From Flavobacterium pectinovorum (lineage in GTDB: Bacteria; Bacteroidota; Bacteroidia; Flavobacteriales; Flavobacteriaceae): a DNA stretch of 64,000 nucleotides. The notes beneath the pieces are model-generated. The model made no database searches. It was given only the letters and a program-made list of their open reading frames with translations, and was not told the DNA's origin. Below are positions 53,515 through 62,209 of the stretch, piece by piece (the first letter of the stretch is position 1; each line of letters begins with the position of its first letter). A program made the position numbers and the translations under genes. The DNA is taken from positions 372,001 through 436,000 of the forward strand of contig NZ_JAFEVZ010000002.1 in NCBI RefSeq assembly GCF_022802975.1. The letters are read 5' to 3'.

Positions 53515-54232
53515 TTTCGTAAAATAAAGCGCAAATTTACCTAAAGTTATTGGTATTTAAAAAGAATATTTATTAGAAGCGAATGATTTCGCAATTTCAA
53601 CCAACAAAGTTCCTGCTTTTGGCTATATCTTTTATGTCGAACCCCGCCATAAAAGGATACCGCCTCAAACGAAGTTCACTGAACTCTAATTAAAAATAAA
53701 AACAAAGTGAAGCAATCAGGGCTAAGAAGGGATGATGGTTTTGTATTTGGGAATTATTTCATACTTGTGTTTTTTCTCTATAATTTACTCGTTGGGTGAA
53801 ATTAAAAATGAGTGTCAGGCTAAGTCCGTTCGGCTTTGCTCAGGATAAACTTAGTCGAAGCCCTTTCGTGTTTAAAAGCCTTCGACTCCGCTCAGGATGA
53901 CATCAATTTCTTAAGTTATAAATGATGTTTCACTTCCAATTTTTATACTTTTTATAATCAAATCAATCTTTTTAATCAATTTCACCCAACGGGTTATAAT
54001 TTAAAATCTTTTATGTTTTCTAAATACTTAATTCATTTTTAGAGAATGATTTATGTTATTCTCTTTTTGCTATCTGTAAATTGTCATTGGATTCTACTCA
54101 ATTTGTTTTCTAATATGCTTTTTCTTTGCTCCTTTGCAACTCTGTGACTTTGTGACTTTGTATCTTTTCCAAATAAAAAAAATCTAAAATCATAAATCAA
54201 AACCGTATATTTGCGTTTATTTTTAATTACGA
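53515..54232. repeat. 718-bp gene-free region with several repeat families
   Basis: 53611-53670 holds a copy of the GAACCCCGCC palindrome (arms cttttatg, cgccataaaag), interrupted after gataccgc and resuming at atcagggctaag (53714). 53779-54000 is a 222-bp element with inverted ends. 53879-53902 is a ttcgactccgctcaggatga copy. 54128-54160 is a ctttgcaactctgtgactttg-type unit repeat. No coding region of note. Confidence 0.7.
53779..54000. repeat. 222-bp element with imperfect inverted ends, MITE-like
   Basis: The left end (53779-53809) carries TACTCGTTGGGTGAAATT and the right end (53969-54000) carries AATTTCACCCAACGGGTT with adjoining ATAAT/TTATAAT. The interior holds two TGAGCRNAGTCGAAG-type motifs and no gene. 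Confidence 0.65.
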
Positions 54233-54529
54233 ATGGAGAACGATAAAGAAAAAAACACCGCCGAATTTTACGAAAGACTAAAGGTTGAGCTGGACAATTC
54301 AAACACCTGGCCTGCAGAATATTTGTATAAATTTATAGTGCCTTCAATAGCTGATAATGTTGAGCGAGTTGAAAAAGCTTTTGACAGAATGGGGGCGGTT
54401 ATCAAAACAACAAAATCTAAAACAGGTAAATTTACCAGTGTTTCTATAGATGTAACGATGAATAGTGCTGACGAAGTGATTGGCAAATACAAAGAAGTTT
54501 CTACAATAGAAGGTATAGTTTCATTATAA
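54233..54529 (+). CDS. DUF493 family protein
   Basis: A 98-aa protein of the YbeD/DUF493 family. It has the ferredoxin-like pattern YLYKFIVPSIADNVERVEKA then KTGKFTSVSIDVTMNSADEV and YKEVSTIEGIVSL. The N-terminal ~20 residues are charged. The family occurs across bacteria with no firm function. It is 1 bp upstream of DUF4290, making a coupled pair that leads to murA. Confidence 0.88.
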   Translation: MENDKEKNTAEFYERLKVELDNSNTWPAEYLYKFIVPSIADNVERVEKAFDRMGAVIKTTKSKTGKFTSVSIDVTMNSADEVIGKYKEVSTIEGIVSL

Positions 54530-54530
54530 C

Positions 54531-55253
54531 ATGGTCGAAAAATATAAAAAAGAAGTCGCAAATGACGTTGTTTTTAATTTAGAATACAATTCTGAAAGAC
54601 AGCGTTTACTTATTCCGGAATATGGTCGTCATTTGCAAAAACTGATTGATCAGGCCACTATTATTGAAGATGCCGAAACGCGCAATAAAGCCGCAAAATA
54701 CATCATTCAGGTAATGGGAAGTCTTAATCCGCATTTGCGTGATGTACCGGATTTTCAACATAAATTATGGGATCAGCTTTTTATCATGTCTGATTTTAAA
54801 TTAAATGTAGAGTCGCCATATCCAATTCCGTCACGTGATGTATTGCAATTAAAACCGGATGTGTTACAGTATCCGCAAAACTTTCCAAAATACAGATTTT
54901 ACGGAAACAACATCAAATATATGATTGATGTTGCCAATAAATGGGAAGAGGGCGAAATGAAAAATGCATTGGTACTGGTTATCGCCAATCACATGAAAAA
55001 ATCGTATTTAAGCTGGAACAAAGACACCGTAAAAGACGATGTAATTTTTGAACATTTATATGAATTGTCAGGCGGAAAAATTAATTTGTTGCAAAGCACA
55101 GAAGAGCTTTTAAATACAACCGATTTATTGCGTACCAACAAGCGTATGTCGAATAAAATTACGCCTCCGGGCCAGCCAAAAATTCAAAGCAACAAAAACA
55201 ATAAAGGTCCGGGTAAACCAAAGCCATTTCAAAAAAATAACAATCAGAAGTAA
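54531..55253 (+). CDS. DUF4290 domain protein
   Basis: A 240-aa protein of the Bacteroidota DUF4290 family. LEYNSERQRLLIPEYGRHLQ is the start of the domain; LNPHLRDVPDFQHKLWDQLF and NHMKKSYLSWNKDTVKDDVI follow. The last ~45 residues are Lys/Pro/Asn-rich (GQPKIQSNKNNKGPGKPKPF) and probably disordered. It precedes murA by 194 bp of repeat DNA, and this order is common in Flavobacteria. Function unknown. Confidence 0.88.
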   Translation: MVEKYKKEVANDVVFNLEYNSERQRLLIPEYGRHLQKLIDQATIIEDAETRNKAAKYIIQVMGSLNPHLRDVPDFQHKLWDQLFIMSDFKLNVESPYPIPSRDVLQLKPDVLQYPQNFPKYRFYGNNIKYMIDVANKWEEGEMKNALVLVIANHMKKSYLSWNKDTVKDDVIFEHLYELSGGKINLLQSTEELLNTTDLLRTNKRMSNKITPPGQPKIQSNKNNKGPGKPKPFQKNNNQK

Positions 55254-55261
55254 AAAAAGTG

Positions 55262-55440
55262 GCTAAGGCACTGAGCTGCTAAGGTTCTAAGTTTTTGCTC
55301 TCAGTTATTGAGAAGTTTATAAAAAAATACAAATTAAAATATATAAAAAGGTACTAAGCAGCTAAGGAATTAAGTTACTGAGATTTTAATCTCAAAAAAA
55401 ACTCAGAGCCTTAGAACCTTAGTACCTCAGAATCTTAAAA
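55262..55440. repeat. Inverted repeats of ctaagg/ctgag units between DUF4290 and murA
   Basis: 55262-55291 holds ctaaggcactgagctgctaag-type units and 55402-55436 their inverted relative (ctcagagccttagaac and so on). A further ctaagcagctaaggaattaa lies at 55355-55375. All are built from 8-10 bp units containing ctaag. Confidence 0.7.
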
Positions 55441-55447
55441 AAGAAAT

Positions 55448-56761
55448 ATGGGAGTATTTAAAATCGAAGGAGGAATTCCTTTAAAAGGAGAAATCACTCC
55501 GCAAGGAGCAAAAAATGAGGCATTACAAATTTTATGTGCCGTGCTTCTAACGGGGGATAAAGTAACAATTAATAATATTCCCGATATTATTGACATCAAT
55601 AAATTAATCACTTTGCTGGGTAATTTAGGAGTTAAAATTCAACGAAATGGACCGGGTTCGATTACATTTCAGGCCGATGAGGTTAATGTTGGATATTTAG
55701 AAACCGAAGCTTTCAAAAAAGAAGGGGGAGCACTTCGTGGTTCTATCATGATTGTTGGTCCGCTTTTGGCCCGTTTCGGAAAAGGATATATTCCAAAACC
55801 GGGTGGAGATAAAATTGGACGTCGTAGATTAGATACACACTTTGAAGGTTTTATTAACCTTGGAGCAAAATTCAGATACAACAGAGAAGATCACTTTTAC
55901 GGAGTAGAATCTCCTGAGGAAGGATTGCAGGGAACAGATATGCTGCTGGACGAAGCATCTGTAACAGGAACAGCAAATATAGTAATGGCAGCTGTTTTGG
56001 CTAAAGGACAAACAACTGTTTACAATGCAGCGTGCGAGCCTTACTTGCAGCAATTGTGTAAAATGCTGAACTCTATGGGAGCCAAAATCACCGGAGTTGG
56101 ATCTAACTTATTAACGATTGAAGGTGTTGACAGTCTGGGCGGATGTGTGCATAGAATCCTTCCGGATATGATCGAAATCGGTTCCTGGATTGGTCTTGCA
56201 GCAATGACAAAAAGCGAAATCACTATTAAAAATGTAAGCTGGGAAAATTTAGGTTTGATTCCGAATACATTTAGAAAGCTTGGAATTACAATTGAAAAAC
56301 GCGGTGACGATATTTACATTCCTGCTCATACAAACGGATACGAAGTAAAAACAGATATCGATGGTTCTATTTTAACTATTGCCGATGCACCCTGGCCGGG
56401 ATTTACACCTGACTTATTAAGTATCGTTCTGGTTGTGGCAACACAGGCAAAAGGCGATGTTTTAATTCACCAAAAAATGTTCGAAAGCCGTTTGTTTTTC
56501 GTAGATAAATTAATTGATATGGGGGCAAAAATTATGTTATGTGATCCACACAGAGCGGTGGTTATGGGACATAATTTTGAATCTCAGTTAAAAGCAACAA
56601 CAATGTCGTCTCCTGATATTCGTGCAGGAATTTCATTGTTGATCGCTGCCCTTTCAGGAAAAGGAACCAGTACAATTCAAAATATTGAACAAATTGATCG
56701 TGGATATGAGCGTATCGACGAGCGTTTAAGAGCGATTGGTGCAAAAATCGTGAGAGCGTAA
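55448..56761 (+). CDS. murA: UDP-N-acetylglucosamine 1-carboxyvinyltransferase, Asp in place of Cys
   Basis: Adds enolpyruvate to UDP-GlcNAc in the first committed step of peptidoglycan synthesis. The 437-aa chain is typical: FKIEGGIPLKGEITPQGAKN at the start, and inverse alpha-beta barrel repeats throughout. In the active-site loop the Cys of Cys-Ala-Ile-Gly (Cys115 in E. coli) is replaced by Asp121 (PKPGGDKIGRRRLDTH, codon at 55808-55810). Such Asp forms are known in other bacteria to be fosfomycin-resistant yet active. It is probably cotranscribed with DUF493 and DUF4290. Confidence 0.96.
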   Translation: MGVFKIEGGIPLKGEITPQGAKNEALQILCAVLLTGDKVTINNIPDIIDINKLITLLGNLGVKIQRNGPGSITFQADEVNVGYLETEAFKKEGGALRGSIMIVGPLLARFGKGYIPKPGGDKIGRRRLDTHFEGFINLGAKFRYNREDHFYGVESPEEGLQGTDMLLDEASVTGTANIVMAAVLAKGQTTVYNAACEPYLQQLCKMLNSMGAKITGVGSNLLTIEGVDSLGGCVHRILPDMIEIGSWIGLAAMTKSEITIKNVSWENLGLIPNTFRKLGITIEKRGDDIYIPAHTNGYEVKTDIDGSILTIADAPWPGFTPDLLSIVLVVATQAKGDVLIHQKMFESRLFFVDKLIDMGAKIMLCDPHRAVVMGHNFESQLKATTMSSPDIRAGISLLIAALSGKGTSTIQNIEQIDRGYERIDERLRAIGAKIVRA

Positions 56762-56770
56762 AAATAGTTG

Positions 56771-56875
56771 GCCACGAATTGCACTAATTTTAATTTTGAA
56801 ATTCAATTACCCGAATTTGCTTTTAAAAAGTTTGTGTAATAAAACGTAAAGCTAATCTTCGTGTAATTTGTGGCG
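56771..56875. repeat. Element with inverted gccacgaatt ends between murA and the CDF gene
   Basis: 56773 starts gccacgaattgcactaattt and 56855-56875 reads cttcgtgtaatttgtggcg, imperfect inverted ends. It is related to the element at 23973-24092. Confidence 0.6.
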
Positions 56876-56890
56876 AAAAAAATAGTCTAA

Positions 56891-57769
56891 ATGACAGATG
56901 AACAAAAAGCTGTAAAAGCTACTATATTCAGTATAGTTGGAAACACCTGCCTGGCCCTTGTAAAAGGTCTGGCAGGTTTTTTTGGCAATTCATACGCCCT
57001 GATTGCAGATGCGATCGAATCAACGACGGATATATTTTCGTCTTGTCTGGTTTTATTCGGAATCAAATATTCTAATAAACCTGCAGATGAAAATCATCCT
57101 TATGGTCATGGTCGTGCAGAGCCATTAATTACCTTTTTGGTTGTGGGATTTTTAATTACCTCGGCTACGATTATTGGCTACGAAAGTATTGCCAATATTA
57201 ATACTTCTCACGATTTGCCTAAATCCTGGACTTTATATGTTTTAGGCGCCATTATTATCTGGAAAGAATATTCTTTTCGATTGGTAATGAAACGCAGTAA
57301 ACAAACCAACAGTTCGTCATTGGCGGCAGATGCCTGGCATCATCGAAGCGATGCTATAACTTCCGTAGCCGCATTTATCGGAATTTCGATTGCCTTGTTT
57401 ATGGGAAAAGGCTATGAATCTGCAGATGACTGGGCGGCACTTTTTGCTGCTTTTTTTATCTTATACAATAGTTATAAAATTTTCAGACCGGCACTTGGTG
57501 AAATTATGGACGAAAATCTTAATGATGATTTAGTTGAAGATATTAGGGTAAAAGCTTTGACCGTTGAAGGTATTTTAGGAACCGAAAAATGTTTTATCCG
57601 CAAAGCCGGAATGCGATACCATGTTGATCTTCATGCTATTGTATCAGCTAAAATTTCGGTAAAAGAAGGTCATGACTTATCACATAAACTGCAGGATACT
57701 TTAAAAGAAAAAATTCCACAGCTAGGAAATGTTTTGATTCATATAGAACCGGATGATTATCATTCTTAG
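56891..57769 (+). CDS. Cation diffusion facilitator transporter
   Basis: A 292-aa CDF protein that exports divalent metals (Zn, Co, Fe or Mn) by proton antiport. Six membrane segments are followed by a C-terminal cytoplasmic domain. The metal-binding residues lie in ALIADAIESTTDIFSSCLVL (Asp-x-x-x-Asp) and ADAWHHRSDAITSVAAF (His-x-x-x-Asp). YSNKPADENHPYGHGRAEPL is the signature loop. Metal specificity cannot be told from sequence. It is transcribed after an inverted-repeat gap and may have its own promoter. Confidence 0.93.
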   Translation: MTDEQKAVKATIFSIVGNTCLALVKGLAGFFGNSYALIADAIESTTDIFSSCLVLFGIKYSNKPADENHPYGHGRAEPLITFLVVGFLITSATIIGYESIANINTSHDLPKSWTLYVLGAIIIWKEYSFRLVMKRSKQTNSSSLAADAWHHRSDAITSVAAFIGISIALFMGKGYESADDWAALFAAFFILYNSYKIFRPALGEIMDENLNDDLVEDIRVKALTVEGILGTEKCFIRKAGMRYHVDLHAIVSAKISVKEGHDLSHKLQDTLKEKIPQLGNVLIHIEPDDYHS

Positions 57770-58034
57770 AGGTTTTAAGACTCTAAGTTGCTAAGATTCT
57801 AAGTTTTCTTTTAGAAATCTATATCTATTTTCTGCCAGGCTGAGCGAAGTCGAGGCCTACGCAAAGAATATTAAATTTTAAAAATCCGCTTAATATGCAA
57901 TCTGTTTCATGCAGTTTTTGCAGATTAAGGGGATTTTTATTTTAGCATTCTGAGATTAAAAAATCTATTTTAATCTGCCAAAATCTGCGTGAAACAAAAA
58001 TCTTAGCATCTTAGAGTCTTAGTACCTTAGCAAC
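57770..58034. repeat. Nested inverted repeats between CDF and DUF5686 genes
   Basis: Outer units: gactctaagttgctaagattc (57779-57800) against tcttagcatcttagagtcttag (57999-58020). Inner arms: gtttcatgcagtttttgcag (57904) against ctgccaaaatctgcgtgaaac (57975-57995). A ggctgagcgaagtcgagg copy is at 57838-57855. The gap separates convergent genes and has no ORF. Confidence 0.75.
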
Positions 58035-60524
58035 TTAGTCTAATACATTCAAAATTTTCAAGCCAAATACAACGCCATTTTGCTCAATCCCTCCCTGATA
58101 AGAATGAATGTAATCAACTCTGAAGAGTTTAAATTTTCCAAAACCTAAATTGTCTAAGCCAACTGTGAACTCAGAATAGGGTTTTCTGTCCGGAATTGCC
58201 AAGCTATGAAATCCGATATTCATTGTAGATTTTAAAAGATTAATCACCGGAATTTTATTGGTTACAAATCCCATGTCGTTATGTTCCAAATGCATTTCGA
58301 AGTAACTATCATTTGTCGAATTTGTATAATACGGCATTAAGTTAAACACATTCAGATAACGATCTGTCGTACCAATGTGTGTCTGGTTTCCGTTAAAATG
58401 TCTGTAGTCTGTAAATGATATATTTTCTGCATTAAAAAACTTTGCTGCTTTGAAATTCATTCCTAATAAGCCTTTATTTCCTAAAGACAAATCATATTGT
58501 ACAGCAGTGCCAATTTTTTCAAATTCATATTTTTTTTCACTGGCTGCAAAGGCTTTTTCGAAGGCTAAAAATACAGTTGGGTATTTTTCGTTTTTAACAT
58601 TAAATCTTCCGTCAGGTCTTGAAATGTATTTGTTTCCAAAATTAATTCTCGCATTCAATGCAGTTTTAAATAAGTGATGTTGATCAAAAGCGGGAGTAGT
58701 AAAATCATTAGGTGCCAGCGGATTATTAGACGAATAAATAGCATCTTTTTTAAAGAAAGAGTAGTCAGTTGTATTAAATAATGGTTTTCGCTGTTCGTAA
58801 GCAATTTTGGCATTCAGATTTATTCCGTTTGCAACATCCTGACCGTAGTTAATTTGGGCGAATTCCAAATTGTACAATTTCATGTAATTGTCTTTAAAAA
58901 GTAAAGAACTTATCGAATTGACAAATTTAGTGATAGGTTCTGCTCCGTTAAACTGAGCGGTTTTTGTTCCTCCCGAAGCCCGGATTGTAGCATAATTGAT
59001 GTTGTTGAAACGATGGCTAAAATCTCCGATAACACGGAAACGTTGATCAGAAAACCCATAATTGAAAGTGGTACTTATCGATGTGCTTTTTCCTTTCTCC
59101 TCATTCCATTTTTTAAATGAAAAACCAGAATCTAAATTGAAGCCCTGAACGGTATTAAAACTTAAAGAACTAAGATTTAATAACCCTTTATAAGCAAAGG
59201 AATATTTTTTGAAGGTGTTTTTATAATCATACCCCATTAAAATATCCAAAATTTTAAACTTGTTGTTTTTGGCGTCAATTGAATCGGTATATTTTCTGGA
59301 TTTTCTGACGGTTAATAAACTGTCTTTTTTGGTATAGTCAGTACTTTCTTCAATCGTTAAAGGAATAGGGCGAATTTCATTCCAAAAAGCATCATCTTTT
59401 TTATTGGCATTGGCTTCAAAAGCAACAATTTCATTTCCGAAAGTTTTCTTTTCAAATGAATCCGGAAACTCATAATTTGAATAAATATAGTTGAAATTTC
59501 CGAAAAATTTAATTCCAAAAAATCCCGCATTAAACGAAAGTGTCTGTGCATTTTTAGACCAGATTTTATTTTTAGAATTGTAACTGAAACTCTGTTTTAG
59601 TGTCATCACTTCAGTAAAATCATTTTTCATTCGGTAACCTTTAATGTCTAAATCTATCGCGTAAATGGCAAAACTATCGTCAACGATATAAATGTAACCT
59701 TCAAAAACCGGTTCTTTATCGCGTTTAGGCGTTACTTTAATTTTGTTGATTTGTTGGTTGTTATCGTCAAAAAAAGTGCCTTCGAGTTTGAATTTGTAGT
59801 AGTTAAAAGCGTTATTAGCAATAGGAGAGATGAGTTTAACATCGAAATCTAATGTATTGTCATAAAAATCATAAGTTGATAAAGCTGCGGTATTGTAACT
59901 GTATCCTCTGTTGTTTCCGGAGATTTTAGAAGCAATAATTTTCTCTTTTAATTTATCAGGTTTTTGAAAAGTAATTTTCGAAATAGTTTCAGAAAGATAT
60001 AAAACCCCGGTTCCGGTTGAATCTAAATTGGATGCCATATCTTCGCCAAGATCTACTTTTTGTCCGAGAATTTTCTTGGGCAGATCTTTGACTTTAAACA
60101 TTCCTTTTGAATAAAAATCGGCAGTATAACGTGTTGTCTTTTCTGAGTTTTCCTTTTTATTTGCAATCGCACTTTTTATAATAGCATTTGCCGGATTGTT
60201 TTTTGAATCAATAATGACTTCATTTAAGGCAAAACTTTCTTCATACATTTTCACATCGAGAATTACTGTTTTTGAATCCGAAGCGACAGAAAGTTTTTGA
60301 GTTTTAAAACCCAGATACTGAAAAACGATTTTGTTTTTGCCTGTTTCATTTACCTGTAATTGATATTGCCCTTGTTCGTTTGAAGTAGTTCCCCGATAAG
60401 TGTCTTCTTCTAAAATCGAAACAAAGGGCAACGGATTTCCTTTTTCATCAGTTACCGTTCCTTTGATTTGGGCAAAGTTTGAAATCGAAAAAAATAAAAA
60501 GGCAGATAAAATAAAGATTCTCAT
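58035..60524 (-). CDS. DUF5686 protein with carboxypeptidase-regulatory-like domain
   Basis: An 829-aa exported protein, likely an outer-membrane beta-barrel. It has a signal peptide (FILSAFLFFSISNFAQ), a CarboxypepD_reg-like domain (IKGTVTDEKGNPLPFVSILE) and a DUF5686 region with barrel strands. The C-terminal ends YIHSYQGGIEQNGVVFGLKI. The family is common in Flavobacteria; its function has not been settled. It is monocistronic and converges on the CDF gene. Confidence 0.88.
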   Translation of the reverse strand: MRIFILSAFLFFSISNFAQIKGTVTDEKGNPLPFVSILEEDTYRGTTSNEQGQYQLQVNETGKNKIVFQYLGFKTQKLSVASDSKTVILDVKMYEESFALNEVIIDSKNNPANAIIKSAIANKKENSEKTTRYTADFYSKGMFKVKDLPKKILGQKVDLGEDMASNLDSTGTGVLYLSETISKITFQKPDKLKEKIIASKISGNNRGYSYNTAALSTYDFYDNTLDFDVKLISPIANNAFNYYKFKLEGTFFDDNNQQINKIKVTPKRDKEPVFEGYIYIVDDSFAIYAIDLDIKGYRMKNDFTEVMTLKQSFSYNSKNKIWSKNAQTLSFNAGFFGIKFFGNFNYIYSNYEFPDSFEKKTFGNEIVAFEANANKKDDAFWNEIRPIPLTIEESTDYTKKDSLLTVRKSRKYTDSIDAKNNKFKILDILMGYDYKNTFKKYSFAYKGLLNLSSLSFNTVQGFNLDSGFSFKKWNEEKGKSTSISTTFNYGFSDQRFRVIGDFSHRFNNINYATIRASGGTKTAQFNGAEPITKFVNSISSLLFKDNYMKLYNLEFAQINYGQDVANGINLNAKIAYEQRKPLFNTTDYSFFKKDAIYSSNNPLAPNDFTTPAFDQHHLFKTALNARINFGNKYISRPDGRFNVKNEKYPTVFLAFEKAFAASEKKYEFEKIGTAVQYDLSLGNKGLLGMNFKAAKFFNAENISFTDYRHFNGNQTHIGTTDRYLNVFNLMPYYTNSTNDSYFEMHLEHNDMGFVTNKIPVINLLKSTMNIGFHSLAIPDRKPYSEFTVGLDNLGFGKFKLFRVDYIHSYQGGIEQNGVVFGLKILNVLD

Positions 60525-60659
60525 GTAAGTAGTTTGTCTTACAAAAATATAATAACCTAAATATGAGCTTACTAATAATTTGTTAAATTGTAAAAGACTT
60601 ATTCAAAGTAAATTTACTATCTATAGCAGTCGTAGGCGTGAAAGCTTTATTTTTTGTTT

Positions 60660-60714
60660 CTTGCAGATTTAGCAGATTTTTTTGAAATCTTATATGATCT
60701 GCTAAGTCTGCGAG
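60660..60714. repeat. Inverted repeat of gcagatttagcagat units
   Basis: CTTGCAGATTTAGCAGATT (60660-60678) and GATCTGCTAAGTCTGCGAG (60696-60714) are inverted, with few mismatches. It is related to the arms at 57904 and 57971. Confidence 0.7.
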
Positions 60715-60746
60715 TGGATATGAAATTTTAATTCAAATCGAAATAT

Positions 60747-61160
60747 TTATAAAAAAGAAAGAATAGCCAGTTCATAACTTTTTAATCCAAAACCTAAAAT
60801 AACACCTTTTGCATTTCCTGATAAATAGGATTGATGTCTGAAGCTTTCGCGGGCATAAGTGTTCGAAATATGTACTTCGATAACCGGAGTCGTAACCGCT
60901 TTCATTGCATCTCCTAAGCCAATTGAAGTATGGGTATAAGCGCCAGCGTTTAAAATAATTCCATCAAATGAAAAACCAACTTCCTGAATTTTTCCAATCA
61001 GTTCACCTTCAATATTGCTTTGATAATACGAAAGTTCAACGTTTGGAAATTTTTGTTTCAGTGTCTCAAAATAATCTTCAAAAGTCTGACTTCCGTAAAC
61101 TTCAGGTTCACGTTTTCCTAATAGATTCAAATTTGGGCCATTGATAATACAGATTTTCAT
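60747..61160 (-). CDS. aroQ: Type II 3-dehydroquinate dehydratase
   Basis: Dehydrates 3-dehydroquinate in the shikimate pathway. The 137-aa protein has INGPNLNLLGKREPEVYG (with the catalytic Tyr), NAGAYTHTSIGLGDAM, and EVHISNTYARESFRHQSY (catalytic His). It ends in GFGLKSYELAIL. Length is normal for type II. It lies on the minus strand between DUF5686 and a beta-barrel gene. Confidence 0.95.
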   Translation of the reverse strand: MKICIINGPNLNLLGKREPEVYGSQTFEDYFETLKQKFPNVELSYYQSNIEGELIGKIQEVGFSFDGIILNAGAYTHTSIGLGDAMKAVTTPVIEVHISNTYARESFRHQSYLSGNAKGVILGFGLKSYELAILSFL

Positions 61161-61242
61161 AATAGAATTTTATTTTGATGAAAGTATTTAAGATTTCATT
61201 TTACATTTTACAGAAATCATTTTACTAATAGTGTAAAAATAA

Positions 61243-61274
61243 AAAAACCGCTCTAATTAACAGAACGGTTTTTA
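61243..61274 (-). terminator. Terminator after the beta-barrel gene
   Basis: On the minus strand AAAAACCGTTCT pairs with AGAGCGGTTTTT (one mismatch) and is followed by T. Confidence 0.75.
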
Positions 61275-61296
61275 TAAAAGTATGTGATATTATTTT

Positions 61297-61854
61297 TTAG
61301 AACAAAAATCCTGCTGACAATTGTATAGTTGAGTTTTTAACATCAGCATTTTTTGAAGCTTCTGTTAAACCTAAACCATAACGACCCTGAATAAAGAAGT
61401 TTTCAGTGAGTTTAAATCCTAATCCGGCATTAACACCAAACTCAAAAGTTTCATTGTCATAAATATTGAAATTATCTTTTTCACTTAATAAAAATGAAGC
61501 CTGTGGTCCTACTTCAAGACTAAATGAATCACTCAAGTAAAACTTAGCCATTACAGGAATAGTTAAATAACCTAATTCATTTTTAAACTCTTGTCCAGCT
61601 TCCTTGTAACTTGCACCTTGAGTTGAGTACAATAACTCAGGTTGAATGGCAAAACGGTCTAGTAATTTAACTTCCGCAACTAAACCCGCATGGTAACTCG
61701 TAATACCTTCTTTACTAATTCCAGGTGCATCGGTGGCATCGCCTGTTTGATTGGCAAAGTTAACCCCGGCTTTAACCCCGATTTTTAATAATTGTGCCTG
61801 AATTGATGCAGATGTTGCGATAAATAAAACTATCGCTAAAAATACTTTTTTCAT
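61297..61854 (-). CDS. Outer-membrane beta-barrel protein (PorT/OmpA-like)
   Basis: A 185-aa protein with a signal peptide (KVFLAIVLFIATSASIQA) and eight-strand-like beta-barrel pattern: KIGVKAGVNFANQTGDATDA, AIQPELLYSTQGASYKE, LTIPVMAKFYLSDSFSLEVG, then ending in STIQLSAGFLF, whose terminal aromatic residue is typical of an outer-membrane protein. No enzymatic motif. It is divergent from the next barrel gene. Confidence 0.9.
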   Translation of the reverse strand: MKKVFLAIVLFIATSASIQAQLLKIGVKAGVNFANQTGDATDAPGISKEGITSYHAGLVAEVKLLDRFAIQPELLYSTQGASYKEAGQEFKNELGYLTIPVMAKFYLSDSFSLEVGPQASFLLSEKDNFNIYDNETFEFGVNAGLGFKLTENFFIQGRYGLGLTEASKNADVKNSTIQLSAGFLF

Positions 61855-62209
61855 AATGTTAATTTTAAGATTTCGTTAATGCAAAATAACACAATTAAAA
61901 ACTCAATCTTATTATAATTATTGTTTTTGAAGTTTCAATATTACCATGTTCTTATTTTGAATGAAAATTAACAAGAAGAGTTTTAAGTTAAAAACATAAA
62001 TAAGAATTTTACTAATAATTGTTATTTTTTGTTACTAACTGTTTTTAGTGATTTTTAAAAATGTAATCGTTTGATATTTAGTTTTTTGTTTATTTTAACA
62101 AGATTTTTTTAACGTATTTTAATAAATATTTTAAAATATAATTTGGTTTGGTAATGTTAAAAATATAGATTTGTCCTACTAAATAATCTATTAATTTATC
62201 AAAAAAAAA
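61855..62209. other. 355-bp divergent control region between two beta-barrel genes
   Basis: AT-rich, no coding region seen. The right half holds the plus-strand promoter at 62142-62173; the left half should hold the minus-strand promoter, but I saw only a weak TATTTTG-like motif. Confidence 0.5.
62142..62173 (+). promoter_or_regulatory. Promoter of the 170-aa beta-barrel gene
   Basis: TTTG (62142-62145), 20-bp spacer and TAGATTTG (62166-62173) match the Bacteroidota consensus. The ATG is 37 bp downstream. Confidence 0.7.
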
